From: Rhizosaccharibacter radicis
GTDB taxonomy: Bacteria; Pseudomonadota; Alphaproteobacteria; Acetobacterales; Acetobacteraceae
DNA length: 64,000 bases
Direction: 5' to 3'
Assembly: GCA_024508355.1 (NCBI GenBank)
Contig: JAMZEJ010000003.1
Location: 310,001 to 374,000 of the forward strand
Part shown: positions 28,273-40,639 of the stretch, one piece after another
How positions within the stretch are numbered: the stretch's first letter is position 1
How the letters are laid out: every line of letters starts with the position of its first letter
Made by a program: the position numbers and the translations under genes
The notes under the pieces: generated by a model
Seen by the model: only the letters and a program-made list of their open reading frames with translations
Databases searched by the model: none
Told to the model about the DNA's origin: nothing

Positions 28273-28926
28273 CTACCAGCCCGAGCCCGTCCCGCCACCT
28301 GCCTGCGACCGGTTCAGCGTCTGCCCCTGTTCTCCGAACGATTCCGGATAGCCGGGGGGCGCGAAGATCAGGCTGTCGGCTTCCCGCAGCCGCATCACGA
28401 GGGTGCCGACCATCAGGTCGTGCAGCGCCTGCTTGCGGTGCGTCCAGCCTGCCATCAGGAAGCCGATCCCCAGCGTCAGGGCCGAAAGATACTTCGCGAA
28501 ATAGCGCAGGAGGGCCCGGGAGGGGGTGATGCGGTTGCCGGACAGGTCGGTGACGCGCAACCGGCAGACGCGCTTGCCGATCGTTCCCTGCCAGGCGGAG
28601 GATTCCAGCAGAACGAAGTAGGCCAGACCCAGCAGGGTGGACGCCGCGAAGTAGGCGCCTCCACCCTGGACGTGGATGCCCGGTGCCCAGCCCAGGGCGG
28701 GAGCGGACGCGACATAGGCCGCGTTCATCACCGGACCGTCGTGTCCGGTCACGAAACGCGGCGGCGCGAAGATCGCGGCGACCATCCTGTCCGCCACGCC
28801 CAGCACCAGCCAGTCCAGCACGAAGGCCAGCACCCGCCACCAGAAGCCGGCATAGAATAGCACGAAGCGCGGGGGTCCGGGAAACAGGGCGCTTTCGGGC
28901 GCCGGCCGGGGAGACATGTCGGACAC
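28273..28926 (-). CDS. RDD family membrane protein
   Basis: A 217-residue protein with the RDD domain (about 25-180): FWWRVLAFVLDWLVLG holds the R...D pair of the first helix, and WQGTIGKRVCRLRVTD lies before the later helices. Three helices are visible. RDD proteins are poorly understood; some are ion exchangers. The start was placed at a GTG (28926) because a GGAG site lies six bases upstream, inside the end of argJ; the GTG is 2 bp past the argJ stop, so the two genes are probably co-transcribed. Confidence 0.82.
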   Translation of the reverse strand: MSDMSPRPAPESALFPGPPRFVLFYAGFWWRVLAFVLDWLVLGVADRMVAAIFAPPRFVTGHDGPVMNAAYVASAPALGWAPGIHVQGGGAYFAASTLLGLAYFVLLESSAWQGTIGKRVCRLRVTDLSGNRITPSRALLRYFAKYLSALTLGIGFLMAGWTHRKQALHDLMVGTLVMRLREADSLIFAPPGYPESFGEQGQTLNRSQAGGGTGSGW

Positions 28927-28928
28927 GC

Positions 28929-30164
28929 TCAACTCCGGTACGACCCGTTGATGTCGATGTAGCCGTGGGTCAGGTCGCAGGTCCAGGCGCGGCCGATGCC
29001 GTCGCCGAGGCCGAGATCCACCGCCAGGGCGATCTCCCGGCCCTTCATGTGCGCCACCACCGGAGCCTCGTCGTATTGCGGGACGGCGGCCCCGTTCTCC
29101 GCGATCCGGTGGCCGCCGATGGACACGCAGAGCCGGTCGCGGTCCGCGGGCTCCCCGCTCTTGCCGACCGCCATGACGATCCGTCCCCAGTTGGCGTCCT
29201 CTCCGGCGATCGCCGTCTTCACGAGGGGGGAATTGGCGATCGCCAGGGCCACCCGACGCGCGCTCGCGTCGGTTTCCGCGCCCGCCACCTCGACGGACAC
29301 CAGCCGGGACGCGCCCTCGCCGTCGCGCACCACCTGCAAGGCGAGGTCGAGCAGCAGCTCGTTCAGCGCCTCGCGAAACGGCAGCAGCGCGGGATCGTCG
29401 TCATGGGTGATGGAAAGGTTGCCGGCCTCGGCGGTGGCGAACAGCAGCACGGCGTCGCTGGTGGAGGTGTCGGAGTCGACGGTGGTGCAGTTGAAGCTTT
29501 CCGCGACCCCCGCCGACAGCAGCGCCTGCAGCACCGGGGCCGGCAGCGCCGCATCCGTCGCGACGAAGCACAGCATGGTGGCCATGTCCGGCGCGATCAT
29601 GCCGCTGCCCTTGGCGATGCCCTGCAGCCGCACCGGCACCCCGTGGATCGCCGCGTGCCGCACCGCGCCCTTGGGAAAGGTATCGGTGGTCATGATGCCC
29701 CGCGCGGCCGCTTCCCACCCGTCTCCCGCCAGTGCCGCGCGGAGAGCGGGCAGGGCGGCGACGAGACGGTCATGGGGCAGTCGTTCGCCGATCACGCCGG
29801 TGGAGGCGAGAAACACCTCCTCGGCCGCACAGCCCACCAGCGCGGCCGTGGCGTCGGCGCTCGCCCGGGTGGCCTCGTGTCCGGCGCGGCCGGTGAACAC
29901 GTTGGCGTTGCCGGCATTCACCACCAGCGCCCGCGCCCGTCCGGCGGGCAGCACGGCGCGGCACCAGTCGATCGGGGCGCCCGGACAACGGTTGCGCGTG
30001 AACACCCCCGCCACGGCGGTGTGGGGCGCGAACTCCATCAGCACGAGGTCGGTGCGTCCCTTGTAGCGGATGCCCGCCTCGCCGGCCGCGAGCCGGACGC
30101 CGGAAAGCGGCGGCATCGGGGGAAACGGTACGGCGAGCGGCGAGATGGGGAGGGCTTTGGCCAT
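28929..30164 (-). CDS. argJ: Bifunctional glutamate N-acetyltransferase / amino-acid acetyltransferase
   Basis: A 411-residue ArgJ, which recycles the acetyl group from N-acetylornithine to glutamate in arginine synthesis and can also use acetyl-CoA. The autoprocessing site is KGSGMIAPDMATML, with the nucleophile T196 after A195, so the protein cleaves itself into alpha and beta chains. The oxyanion STGVIGE (121-127) and C-terminal DINGSYRS are conserved. The start at 30164 was chosen by family alignment; upstream codons are Arg/Pro-rich non-coding sequence. It precedes the RDD gene by 2 bp and follows a 405-bp gap from the parvulin gene. Confidence 0.96.
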   Translation of the reverse strand: MAKALPISPLAVPFPPMPPLSGVRLAAGEAGIRYKGRTDLVLMEFAPHTAVAGVFTRNRCPGAPIDWCRAVLPAGRARALVVNAGNANVFTGRAGHEATRASADATAALVGCAAEEVFLASTGVIGERLPHDRLVAALPALRAALAGDGWEAAARGIMTTDTFPKGAVRHAAIHGVPVRLQGIAKGSGMIAPDMATMLCFVATDAALPAPVLQALLSAGVAESFNCTTVDSDTSTSDAVLLFATAEAGNLSITHDDDPALLPFREALNELLLDLALQVVRDGEGASRLVSVEVAGAETDASARRVALAIANSPLVKTAIAGEDANWGRIVMAVGKSGEPADRDRLCVSIGGHRIAENGAAVPQYDEAPVVAHMKGREIALAVDLGLGDGIGRAWTCDLTHGYIDINGSYRS

Positions 30165-30569
30165 GGATGCACCGTGGGGCGTGGACAGCCTCCGCCGCAA
30201 GGGGGCGGCCGGAGCGGAGATGGAACCGAGGGCGTTCGGCCCCCGGGCGGACGTCATCGCGACCGGCGCATCCGGCCCGGGGAGGCGCGATCGCGACCCG
30301 ACATGCGAACGGGAGGAGGCTCGGCGCGGCTGCCACGGGGATGGGCGACGTCGCGGCGGCGGCTGGGCGCGCCGTGTCCTCCCCCGGAGGTTGCCGGAAA
30401 TCCGGCAGCCGAGGAGCAGTACCCGGCCTTTCCGTCCGATCCCCGGCGGACGGGTCGATCCGGGCGGCGACGGGGCCCGACAGCCGCCCGCTCTGGGGAT
30501 CAGCCGGTCAGGCGATCATCGGCGCGAGGAGGGCGGGAACGGCGCGAGATCGCCGCCCCCGCCCCGGGA
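30165..30569. other. Intergenic region between parvulin gene and argJ
   Basis: Both flanking genes run on the minus strand, so this region ends one and starts the other. It is very GC-rich, the frames are Arg/Pro/Gly-rich without ribosome sites, and I see no clear terminator or promoter. Confidence 0.4.
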
Positions 30570-31574
30570 TCACTCGCCCGACGGGCTGGTGCCGGGGGTG
30601 GCGGGTGCCGCCTGCGCCGGCACGGGCGGGTTGCCGGCGGCGGCGGCACCCGCGCCGGAGCTCGGCGAGCCGGGCTTCTGCTCGCTGCCGTCGGGGTTGT
30701 AGTGCACCACCTTCACCTGGGCGACCGCCTTGTCCACCGCGGCGCGCACGCCGTCGCGGATCAGCTTCTGGCGGATCTGGTCCTTCACGCTGTCGAGGCT
30801 CGGCGGCGTCGAGGTGCGGGTTTCCAGCACCTGGATCACGTGCCAGCCGTACTTGGTCTTCACCGGCTTGTCCGAGATCTGGCCGTTCTTCATCGCGAAA
30901 GCGGCGGCCGAGAACTCCGGCAGCATGTCGCCCTGCTTGAACCAGCCGAGATCGCCGCCGTTGTTGCCGGCCGAGCCCTTGTCGGTGGACACCTGCTTGG
31001 CGAGGGTCGCGAAATCGGCGCCCTTCTTCAGCTTGGCGATGACGTCGTCGGCTTCCTTCTCGGAGCCTACCAGGATGTGCCGGGCGTGCACTTCCTTCTC
31101 GCCGGCCTTGTTGGCGTATTCCTTGTTGTACTCCGCCTTGATGGCGTCGTCGGTGATGGTCGGGCCCACCGTGCGGCTGAGATAGACGTTCTGCAGCGCC
31201 GTGTCGGCCGCCTGCTGCATCGCCTTCTGCGCCTCGGGGGTCTTTTCCACCCCTTCCTTCCTGGCTTCGAGCAGGAGCGCCTTCTGGTCCACGAGCTGGT
31301 TCACCAGCATCGGGAACAGCACGCCGGGCGGCATGGAGCGGGCCTCGTCGGGCAGGGTCTGCGCGGCGGCGCGCACGGCATCGAGACGGATGGGATCGCC
31401 GTTCACCGACGCCACCACCGGGTTGTCGCTGGCGGGCTTGGCGGCATCCTTGCCGGGCGCCGCCGTTGCGGCAGGAGCGGCGTCCTTCTTGTGGGGCGCG
31501 GCCAGGGCGGCGCCGGAGGTGGAAGCAAGAAGAACCGCCGCCGACACGGCGGTGGCCGAGAAGGAAAACCGCAT
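30570..31574 (-). CDS. Periplasmic peptidyl-prolyl cis-trans isomerase, parvulin (PpiC) type
   Basis: A 334-residue exported foldase. A signal peptide (about 1-25, ALA-A) is followed by an Ala/Lys/Pro linker, a SurA_N-like helical chaperone segment (about 50-165) and a PpiC parvulin domain (about 160-260) with ARHILVGSEKEADDVIAKLKKG, GGDLGWFKQGDM and KTKYGWHVIQV, the usual conserved blocks. The C terminus is Pro/Ala/Gly-rich. It helps fold periplasmic or outer membrane proteins. It diverges from secA across a 599-bp gap, so export and folding genes are neighbours here. Confidence 0.93.
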   Translation of the reverse strand: MRFSFSATAVSAAVLLASTSGAALAAPHKKDAAPAATAAPGKDAAKPASDNPVVASVNGDPIRLDAVRAAAQTLPDEARSMPPGVLFPMLVNQLVDQKALLLEARKEGVEKTPEAQKAMQQAADTALQNVYLSRTVGPTITDDAIKAEYNKEYANKAGEKEVHARHILVGSEKEADDVIAKLKKGADFATLAKQVSTDKGSAGNNGGDLGWFKQGDMLPEFSAAAFAMKNGQISDKPVKTKYGWHVIQVLETRTSTPPSLDSVKDQIRQKLIRDGVRAAVDKAVAQVKVVHYNPDGSEQKPGSPSSGAGAAAAGNPPVPAQAAPATPGTSPSGE

Positions 31575-32173
31575 AGGAACGCTGATCCCGGTTTGACGGC
31601 CATCCCGGATGAACCCGGAAGCGGCCTGAAGGGCATGGAATGCCGCGGATCATGGCCTAACCCCCTCCCGCGAACAAGGCGACCGCCCGCGGGGCGCGCG
31701 GGCGCCTGGCTGGGGACGCCGGACTGCGGACGCCGGAGAGGTCCACGGAGAAACGCATGGTCGTCCTGGCCGCACGCTCCTTTCTGGGGTCTCGGTCGTC
31801 GGACGAGCCGGTATGCCGGGTACGGGGCGGCTCCACCGCGGCGCGGTCGACGCCACGGCGGAGAAACAACCCGGGGCCGGCTTCGCCGTGTGGAAAGTGT
31901 CGGACGGGGCGGCAACGGGAGCGATACGACCTGCGGCCGGGTCGTGCGTGCCGGCGGCGGGGCGGGCGGCCCGGGAAGCGGCGCCCGGCTCGATCCGCAC
32001 CTTGAGGCTCGGGCGCCTCCGGTTGACCCGGGGGGGTGCTGGTCCTATCTCGGTCGTCGCGCGAGGCGGCCCGCGTTCCGGTGCCGGTCCCGGTGCAGGT
32101 GCCACCGGCCCCGGCTTCCGGCGTGCCGGGGGTTCCGGCGTGCGGGCATCCCGCGCCAGCCCGGAAGTTCCTC
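31575..32173. other. Divergent intergenic region upstream of secA
   Basis: This region separates the parvulin gene (minus) and secA (plus). It holds the predicted secA promoter at 32023-32051. The rest is GC-rich without recognisable genes; no SecM-like arrest peptide was seen. Confidence 0.5.
32023..32051 (+). promoter_or_regulatory. Predicted promoter of secA
   Basis: TTGACC (32023-32028) and TATCTC (32046-32051) are separated by exactly 17 bp, a good match to a housekeeping sigma promoter in this group. Transcription would begin near 32058, about 115 bp before the secA start. Confidence 0.55.
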
Positions 32174-34939
<2,766 letters not shown>

Positions 34940-34978
34940 GGGCGGCGGGGCACGAGAGGCATACACCGCGAGACAGCC

Positions 34979-35728
34979 ATGGCCGGTCATTCCCAGTTCA
35001 AGAACATCATGCACCGCAAGGGCGCGCAGGACGCCCGCCGCGCCAAGCAGTTCGCCAAGGTGATCCGCGAGATCACGGTCGCCGCGAAGTCGGGCCTGCC
35101 CGATCCGGCCGCCAATCCTCGGCTGCGCGCCGCCGTGTCGGCCGCGCAGAAGGTCAACATGCCGAAGGACACCGTGGAACGCGCCATCAAGAAGGCGACG
35201 GGCGCGGGCGGCGGCGACGACTACGTGGAAGTCCGCTACGAGGGCTACGGCCCCGCGGGCGTCGCGGTGATCGTGGAAGCGCTGACGGACAACCGGAACC
35301 GCACGGCTTCCGACGTGCGCGCGGCCTTCTCCAAGCATGGCGGGTCGCTCGGCGAAACCAACTCGGTGTCGTTCATGTTCACCCGGCTGGGCGTGATCAG
35401 CTATCCGGCGGCGGCGGCGAGCGAGGACGCGATGCTGGAAGCGGCGATCGAGGCCGGTGCCGACAACGCGGAAAGCGGCCCCGACGGCCACGAGGTCACC
35501 TGTCCGGTGGAAGCCTTCTTCGAGGTGCGCGACGCCCTGGAAGCCCGGTTCGGCGCGCCGGAAACGGCCAAACTGGACTGGCGCCCCTCCACGGTGGTGA
35601 CGCTCGACGAGGAAAAGGGGGCTTCCCTGCTCAAGCTGCTCGACGTGCTCGACGAGAGCGACGACGTGCAGAACGTGTACGCCAACTTCGATCTGCCAGA
35701 CGCGGTGGCGGAAAAGCTCAGCGCCTGA
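34979..35728 (+). CDS. yebC: YebC/PmpR family protein
   Basis: A 249-residue member of the YebC family, recognised by [21 protein letters not shown] at the N terminus (family form MAGHSKWANIxxRK), the [18 protein letters not shown] stretch and the C-terminal NVYANFD. Members bind DNA as regulators and, as shown for YebC/TACO1 proteins, help ribosomes pass polyproline stretches. It sits directly before ruvC (13 bp), the common alphaproteobacterial arrangement. Proline-rich proteins such as TolA and the OmpA protein in this window would be natural clients, which is inference. Confidence 0.96.
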   Translation: MAGHSQFKNIMHRKGAQDARRAKQFAKVIREITVAAKSGLPDPAANPRLRAAVSAAQKVNMPKDTVERAIKKATGAGGGDDYVEVRYEGYGPAGVAVIVEALTDNRNRTASDVRAAFSKHGGSLGETNSVSFMFTRLGVISYPAAAASEDAMLEAAIEAGADNAESGPDGHEVTCPVEAFFEVRDALEARFGAPETAKLDWRPSTVVTLDEEKGASLLKLLDVLDESDDVQNVYANFDLPDAVAEKLSA

Positions 35729-35741
35729 GGCCGCACGACGC

Positions 35742-36248
35742 ATGATCCGCCTGCTCGGCATCGATCCCGGCCTGCGCTTCACCGGCTGGGGACTGATCGA
35801 GGCGGACGGCAACCGCTTGCGCCATCTGGCCGACGGAGTGATCGCCACGGACGGCGAGCAGGACGTGCCGCTGCGGCTCAAGGCGCTGCACGACGCGCTC
35901 ACCGCGCTGTTCGCCGCCTGGTCGCCGGCCGAGGCGGCGGTGGAAGAAACCTATGTCAACCGGTCCGGCTCTTCCACGCTCAAGCTCGGCTATGCGCGGG
36001 GCGTCGCGTTGCTGGCACCGGCGCTGTCGGGCATCGCGGTGTCCGAATACGGCGCGATGGAGGTCAAGCGCGCCGTGGTCGGCACCGGGGCCGCCACCAA
36101 GGATCAGGTAGGCATGATGGTGCGCCGCCTCCTGCCCGGTGCCACCATCCGCCGCGCCGACGCGGCGGACGCGCTCGCGGTGGCGATCTGTCACGCGCAT
36201 CACCGCCAGAGCCGGTTGCGTGTGGCGTCCGGCACGCGGATGGCGTGA
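35742..36248 (+). CDS. ruvC: Holliday junction resolvase RuvC
   Basis: A 168-residue endodeoxyribonuclease that cuts Holliday junctions made and moved by RuvAB. The acidic metal site is visible: D7 in LGIDPGLRFTGWG, E in VEETYVNRSG, and the final DAADALAVAICHAHH with two more aspartates. Length is normal. Unlike the usual order, ruvA and ruvB do not follow; they are 18 kb away beyond a carbohydrate gene island. Confidence 0.97.
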   Translation: MIRLLGIDPGLRFTGWGLIEADGNRLRHLADGVIATDGEQDVPLRLKALHDALTALFAAWSPAEAAVEETYVNRSGSSTLKLGYARGVALLAPALSGIAVSEYGAMEVKRAVVGTGAATKDQVGMMVRRLLPGATIRRADAADALAVAICHAHHRQSRLRVASGTRMA

Positions 36249-36263
36249 GGCGGTCGGACGGTC

Positions 36264-37304
36264 GTGGCAAGCAATCGTGTGCAGGGGGCTGGCGACGGTG
36301 CGTGCAACCGCCGAATGCCGGGAGATGAACCGGATCCGGGCCTGCGTCCGGGCCCGCGCGGCGCGCGATCCACACCGGCCACTGGCAGGCGTGATCTGCT
36401 GGCCTTGTTTCTGGCCACAGCGATGATGTCTCCCCGCTCCGCCCGCGCCGGGGAGCGGATGCCGTCTTCGCGTCCATCCTGGCAGGAGGGTGGCGGCCGA
36501 CCATACGCGATCGCGGACACGGAAGTGTGGGATGTCCCCGATCCGCTATCGGGACGGCTCTACCAGCTCTTCATCGGGCTGCCGCCATCGTATTCCGACC
36601 AGTCCGGACGTCGGTATCCCGTGCTCTACGTCACGGATGCCGACTACGGCTTTCCGGTGCTCATGAGGATCGGCCATCGCCTCAATGTCGAAGGTCCGGC
36701 GGTGGAGGAGTTCCTTCTCGTCGGCCTATCCTACGCGAAGGGCGATACGGGGATGGCCAGCCGGCGGCGCGATTATACCCCGACGTCCGGGGGGTCGCCC
36801 GACGCGCCGCCGGGCGCCGTCCATGGCGGCGGGGCCGCATACATGCGCTATCTCCACGAGCAGGTGCTGCCGTGGGTCGCGACGAGATATCGTACCGACG
36901 AGGAACGCCGGCTGTTCCTCGGCCACTCCTACGGCGGCCTGCTCGGGATGCAGATACTCTTCTCGCAGCCCGACATGTTCACCGGCTATGTCATCGGCAG
37001 TCCGTCCCTTTGGTACGACGATCACGAGATGGTGCGGCGGGAGATCGCCTATGCCGCCGCCCATCGCGACCTTCGGGCGCAGGTGTACATGTATGTCGGC
37101 GAGCGCGAGGTTGCCGGCGGCGGGGATCCTCGCCGGCCCAACCGTTACGGCATGGTTGCCGACATGCTCGCGATGCGGCGGGCCCTGGATGGTCGCCGGT
37201 ATCCCTCCCTGCGGCTTCGCGCAGAGGTCCTGGAAGACGAGGACCACCTGAGCGTGGCCCCGCGGGGGTTCACGCGGGGATTGAAATACCTGCTGCCAGA
37301 CTGA
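36264..37304 (+). CDS. Exported alpha/beta-hydrolase, putative esterase (esterase D/IroE-like)
   Basis: A protein of up to 346 residues of the putative esterase family. It has a twin-arginine-like leader (GRRDLLALFLATAMM, followed by ARA-G) and a catalytic domain with the nucleophile in GHSYGG and the histidine in DEDHLSV; the oxyanion strand is YPVLYVTDADYG. The start is uncertain: a GTG at 36264 gives a long N-terminal tail; an ATG at 36315 in the same frame gives a more normal export signal. Relatives cleave acyl esters, including siderophore esters. It is the first gene of the block inserted between ruvC and ruvA, 16 bp after ruvC. Confidence 0.8.
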   Translation: MASNRVQGAGDGACNRRMPGDEPDPGLRPGPRGARSTPATGRRDLLALFLATAMMSPRSARAGERMPSSRPSWQEGGGRPYAIADTEVWDVPDPLSGRLYQLFIGLPPSYSDQSGRRYPVLYVTDADYGFPVLMRIGHRLNVEGPAVEEFLLVGLSYAKGDTGMASRRRDYTPTSGGSPDAPPGAVHGGGAAYMRYLHEQVLPWVATRYRTDEERRLFLGHSYGGLLGMQILFSQPDMFTGYVIGSPSLWYDDHEMVRREIAYAAAHRDLRAQVYMYVGEREVAGGGDPRRPNRYGMVADMLAMRRALDGRRYPSLRLRAEVLEDEDHLSVAPRGFTRGLKYLLPD

Positions 37305-37366
37305 AATCACCGGCGCCGCACGCACGTTCGAAGGCGTGATCCTACGGAACATGATGGAGTAGAGCC

Positions 37367-38398
37367 GTGAGCTATCAACCCGACCGCGCCCGCTACGACG
37401 ACGCCTCCTTCCGGCGCTGCGGCCGGTCCGGCCTCAAGCTGCCGCCGATCTCGCTCGGGCTTTGGCATAATTTCGGCGGTGACGACGTGTTCGAAACCGG
37501 GCGTGCGGTGATCCGCCGCGCCTTCGACCGGGGCATCACCCACTTCGACCTGGCGAACAACTACGGACCGCCCTACGGCTCGGCCGAGGAGAATTTCGGC
37601 CACGTCCTGCGCAAGGATTTCGGAGGCGGTCTGCGCGACGAGCTGGTGATCTCGTCCAAGGCCGGCTGGGACATGTGGCCGGGCCCGTACGGCATCGGCG
37701 GCTCCCGCAAATATCTCCTCGCCTCGCTCGACCAGAGCCTGAAGCGGATGGGGCTCGACTATGTCGACATCTTCTATTCGCACCGTCCCTGGGACGACGT
37801 GCCGCTGGAGGAAACGATGGGCGCGCTGGTGCAGATGCACCGGCAGGGCAAGGCGCTCTATGTCGGCATCTCCTCCTATGGGCCGGAGCGGACGCGGGAG
37901 GCGGAGCGCATCCTGCGCGCCGAGGGCGTGCCGCTGCTGATCCACCAGCCGTCCTATTCCATGCTCAACCGCTGGATCGAGAAGGAGCTGCTGGGCACGC
38001 TGGACGATCTCGGCGTCGGCTGCATCGCCTTCTCGCCGCTGGCCCAGGGGCTGTTGACCAGCAAATATCTGAACGGCGTGCCGGAAGGCGCCCGGGCGGG
38101 CAAGGACACGTCCTTCAGCGCCGAACTGCTGTCGGAAAGCAACCTGGACCGGGTGCGGGCACTGAATGCCATCGCCGAACGCCGCGGCCAGACGCTCGCG
38201 CAGATGGCGATCGCCTGGACGCTCCGGGATCCGCGCGTCACCTCCGCCCTGATCGGTGCGCGCAACGTGCGGCAGCTGGACGACTCGCTCGACGCGCTGA
38301 AGCGGCTCGATTTCTCGGCCGAGGAGCTGTCGGAGATCGACCGTCACGCCACCGAGGGCGGCATCGATCTTTGGCGCGGGGTTTCGCACGAGCCGTAA
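37367..38398 (+). CDS. yghZ: Aldo-keto reductase, YghZ / L-glyceraldehyde 3-phosphate reductase type
   Basis: A 343-residue NADPH-dependent reductase. It follows E. coli YghZ almost block for block: ISLGLWHNFG, HFDLANNYGPPYGSAEENFG, AGWDMWPGPYGIGGSRKYLL, DYVDIFYSHRPWDD and LIHQPSYSMLNRW. The tetrad D, Y, K (SSKAGW) and H (YSHRP) is present. YghZ reduces L-glyceraldehyde 3-phosphate and methylglyoxal. The start is a GTG at 37367 with a GGAG site nine bases upstream. It belongs to the sugar-metabolism island but could serve in aldehyde detoxification. Confidence 0.92.
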   Translation: MSYQPDRARYDDASFRRCGRSGLKLPPISLGLWHNFGGDDVFETGRAVIRRAFDRGITHFDLANNYGPPYGSAEENFGHVLRKDFGGGLRDELVISSKAGWDMWPGPYGIGGSRKYLLASLDQSLKRMGLDYVDIFYSHRPWDDVPLEETMGALVQMHRQGKALYVGISSYGPERTREAERILRAEGVPLLIHQPSYSMLNRWIEKELLGTLDDLGVGCIAFSPLAQGLLTSKYLNGVPEGARAGKDTSFSAELLSESNLDRVRALNAIAERRGQTLAQMAIAWTLRDPRVTSALIGARNVRQLDDSLDALKRLDFSAEELSEIDRHATEGGIDLWRGVSHEP

Positions 38399-38579
38399 CC
38401 CGTCCGGGCCGGTTCCCTCCGCCCGGCCTTCCGGGGCTCCCACCTCGCGGCCCTGTGCCCGGCGGTGGGCATCCGGCGGCATTGGACCCTACCGGTCCGA
38501 TGCCCCGAATGATTGTCGGATACGAGCGCGGGCGGGGCTGCGTCTGTGCAACCCCGCCGGCGCGCCCGATGATGCCGGC

Positions 38580-39509
38580 ATGACCTCCATTCCCGCCCGG
38601 CTCAGGCTGCGTCAGCTCCAGCTGGTTCTGGCCATCGACGAGACGCGCAACCTGCATCGCGCCGCCGAGCGTTTGGCCCTGTCCCAGCCCAACGCGACCC
38701 GCCTGCTGCAGGAGATCGAGCACGCGCTCGAAGTGCGGCTGTTCGAGCGCGGCCCGCAGGGCATGGCGCCGACCCCGTTCGGCACGCTCACCGTCCGCCA
38801 TGCCCGCCTCCTGTTGAGCGACCTCAACCGGCTGCAGCAGGACCTCGAGGGGTTGAAGGGCGGCGTGTCGGGCACTGTGCGGATCGGGTCCATCACCGCC
38901 GCCCTGCCGGGCATCGTGGCGCCGGCGGTGGCCGGGGTGATACGCGATCATCCGCAGATCGGCGTGTCGATCGTCACCGACACCAGTGACCTGCTGCTCG
39001 TGGCGCTGCAGACCGGGCGGCTCGACTTCATGGTGGGACGCCCGCTGGGCGCGGCGGGGCAGGCGGGGCTGAACGTCGATACCCTGAGCGATGAGGTGCT
39101 GCGGATCGTTTGCGGCACCGCGCATCCGCTCGCCGCGCGGCAAGCGCTGACGCTGGGCGATCTGGCCGGCGAACGCTGGGTTCTCCAGGCCGAGCCCAGC
39201 CCCATGCGGCGGGCCGTGGAAGCGGCGTTCCTGCGGGCGGGGTTCGCGGTGCCGCCGCATCCGGTGGAGGCATCCTCCGTGCTGGCCACCCTCTCGCTCC
39301 TGCGGCACGCGCCGCTTCTCGCCGTGCTGCCCCGCAGCGTCAGCGGCTCCTACGCGGCGGCGGGGATGCTCGCCGAGCTTCCGGTGTCTATGCCGGACAT
39401 GCTCGGACCTTTCGGCCTGGTGTCGGTGGCCGGACGGGTGATCACTCCGGCGGCGGAACGCGTCCGGGAACGGCTGCTGGCGGCGGCTCGCCTCGATCAC
39501 GATTCCTGA
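38580..39509 (+). CDS. LysR-type transcriptional regulator
   Basis: A 309-residue regulator with an N-terminal winged helix-turn-helix (about 8-67; NLHRAAERLALSQPNATRLLQEIE) and a periplasmic-binding-like effector domain (about 95-305). Its position at the head of the denD-MFS-isomerase-dehydrogenase run, all on the plus strand, suggests it controls the sugar-acid genes. LysR proteins usually act on a divergent promoter, but here the likely targets are downstream, so a control site would lie in 38399-38579 or 39510-39634. Confidence 0.92.
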   Translation: MTSIPARLRLRQLQLVLAIDETRNLHRAAERLALSQPNATRLLQEIEHALEVRLFERGPQGMAPTPFGTLTVRHARLLLSDLNRLQQDLEGLKGGVSGTVRIGSITAALPGIVAPAVAGVIRDHPQIGVSIVTDTSDLLLVALQTGRLDFMVGRPLGAAGQAGLNVDTLSDEVLRIVCGTAHPLAARQALTLGDLAGERWVLQAEPSPMRRAVEAAFLRAGFAVPPHPVEASSVLATLSLLRHAPLLAVLPRSVSGSYAAAGMLAELPVSMPDMLGPFGLVSVAGRVITPAAERVRERLLAAARLDHDS

Positions 39510-39634
39510 TCGGGTGGTGTGAACTCCGGACTAGGCGCCGGCGCACGGCGGGAGGAAGCTCCGCGGAAGAAGGCGCGGATCACGCGCCCGGGCGTCGTCG
39601 GGATTCCGGCGGCCGATGCCGGAGGAAGTCACCG

Positions 39635-40615
39635 ATGCACGTTCTGATCCTGGGCGCCGCCGGCATGGTGGGGCGCAAGTTCGCCGAAAGCCTTGCGGCC
39701 GCGCCGCTGGGTGACGGCGCCTTGCGGCTGAGCCTGGTGGACGTGGTGGAGCCCGTCGCCCCAGCAGGGTTCGACGGGGTGGCGGAAACGCTCGCTGTCG
39801 ATCTGTCGGCGCCCGGGGAAGCCGAGCGGGTGCTGGCTGGCCGGCCCGATCTGGTGGTGCATCTGGCCGCGGTGGTGTCGGGCGAGGCCGAGGCCGATCT
39901 GGAGAAAGGCTACCGCGTCAATCTCGACGGGACGCGCGCCCTGTTCGACGCGATCCGCCTGCGGCACGACCGCGACGGCTGGACCCCGCGGGTGATCTTC
40001 GCGTCCTCCAACGCGGTGGTGGGCGGCGATTTTCCCGACGTGATCCCCGAGGACTACATCCTCACGCCGCAGACCTCCTATGGCACCCAGAAGGTGATGG
40101 GCGAGCTGCTGCTCGCCGACTACAGCCGCAAGGGCTTCTTCGGCGGGATCGGGCTCAGGCTGCCGACCATCTGCGTCCGGCCGGGCAAGCCCAATCGCGC
40201 CGCTTCGGGGTTCTTCTCGGGCATCATCCGCGAACCGCTGGTGGGGCAGGAGGCCGTGCTGCCGGTGCCCGACGACACCCGTCACTGGATGACCAGCCCG
40301 CGGTCCGCCGTGGGCTTCCTGCGCCATGCCGCCACGCTCGAGTTGTCGCGGCTCGGCACCCGGCCCAACCTGTCCATGCCGGCGCTCAGCGTCACCGTCG
40401 CCGAGCAAATCGCGGCGCTGGAAGTCGTGGCGGGGAACAGGGCCACCGCGCTGATCCGCCGCGAGCCCGATCCGGCGATCGCGCGCATCGTCGCCGGCTG
40501 GGCGCGCGCGTTCGACGCATCGCGGGCCTTGTCGCTCGGCTTCACCGCCGAAACCTCGTTCGAGCAGATCATCCGCGCCCATATCGAGGACGAGCTGGGC
40601 GGAAGGGTGGGATAG
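39635..40615 (+). CDS. denD: DenD-like D-erythronate dehydrogenase (NAD-dependent epimerase/dehydratase family)
   Basis: A 326-residue short-chain dehydrogenase with the Rossmann motif GAAGMVGRKFAE (about 7-18), the catalytic S and YGTQK (SSNAVVGG and TSYGTQKVMGE). DenD oxidises D-erythronate to 2-keto-D-erythronate at the start of the four-carbon sugar-acid pathway; related enzymes use other sugar acids or sugars. The ATG at 39635 has a strong GGAGGAAG site. The following isomerase, carrier and hydroxyacid genes would suit sugar-acid use, but the OtnK kinase and OtnC aldolase of the known erythronate route are absent from the window. Confidence 0.75.
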   Translation: MHVLILGAAGMVGRKFAESLAAAPLGDGALRLSLVDVVEPVAPAGFDGVAETLAVDLSAPGEAERVLAGRPDLVVHLAAVVSGEAEADLEKGYRVNLDGTRALFDAIRLRHDRDGWTPRVIFASSNAVVGGDFPDVIPEDYILTPQTSYGTQKVMGELLLADYSRKGFFGGIGLRLPTICVRPGKPNRAASGFFSGIIREPLVGQEAVLPVPDDTRHWMTSPRSAVGFLRHAATLELSRLGTRPNLSMPALSVTVAEQIAALEVVAGNRATALIRREPDPAIARIVAGWARAFDASRALSLGFTAETSFEQIIRAHIEDELGGRVG

Positions 40616-40639
40616 GGCCCGGCGGCCGGAAGCGGGCCC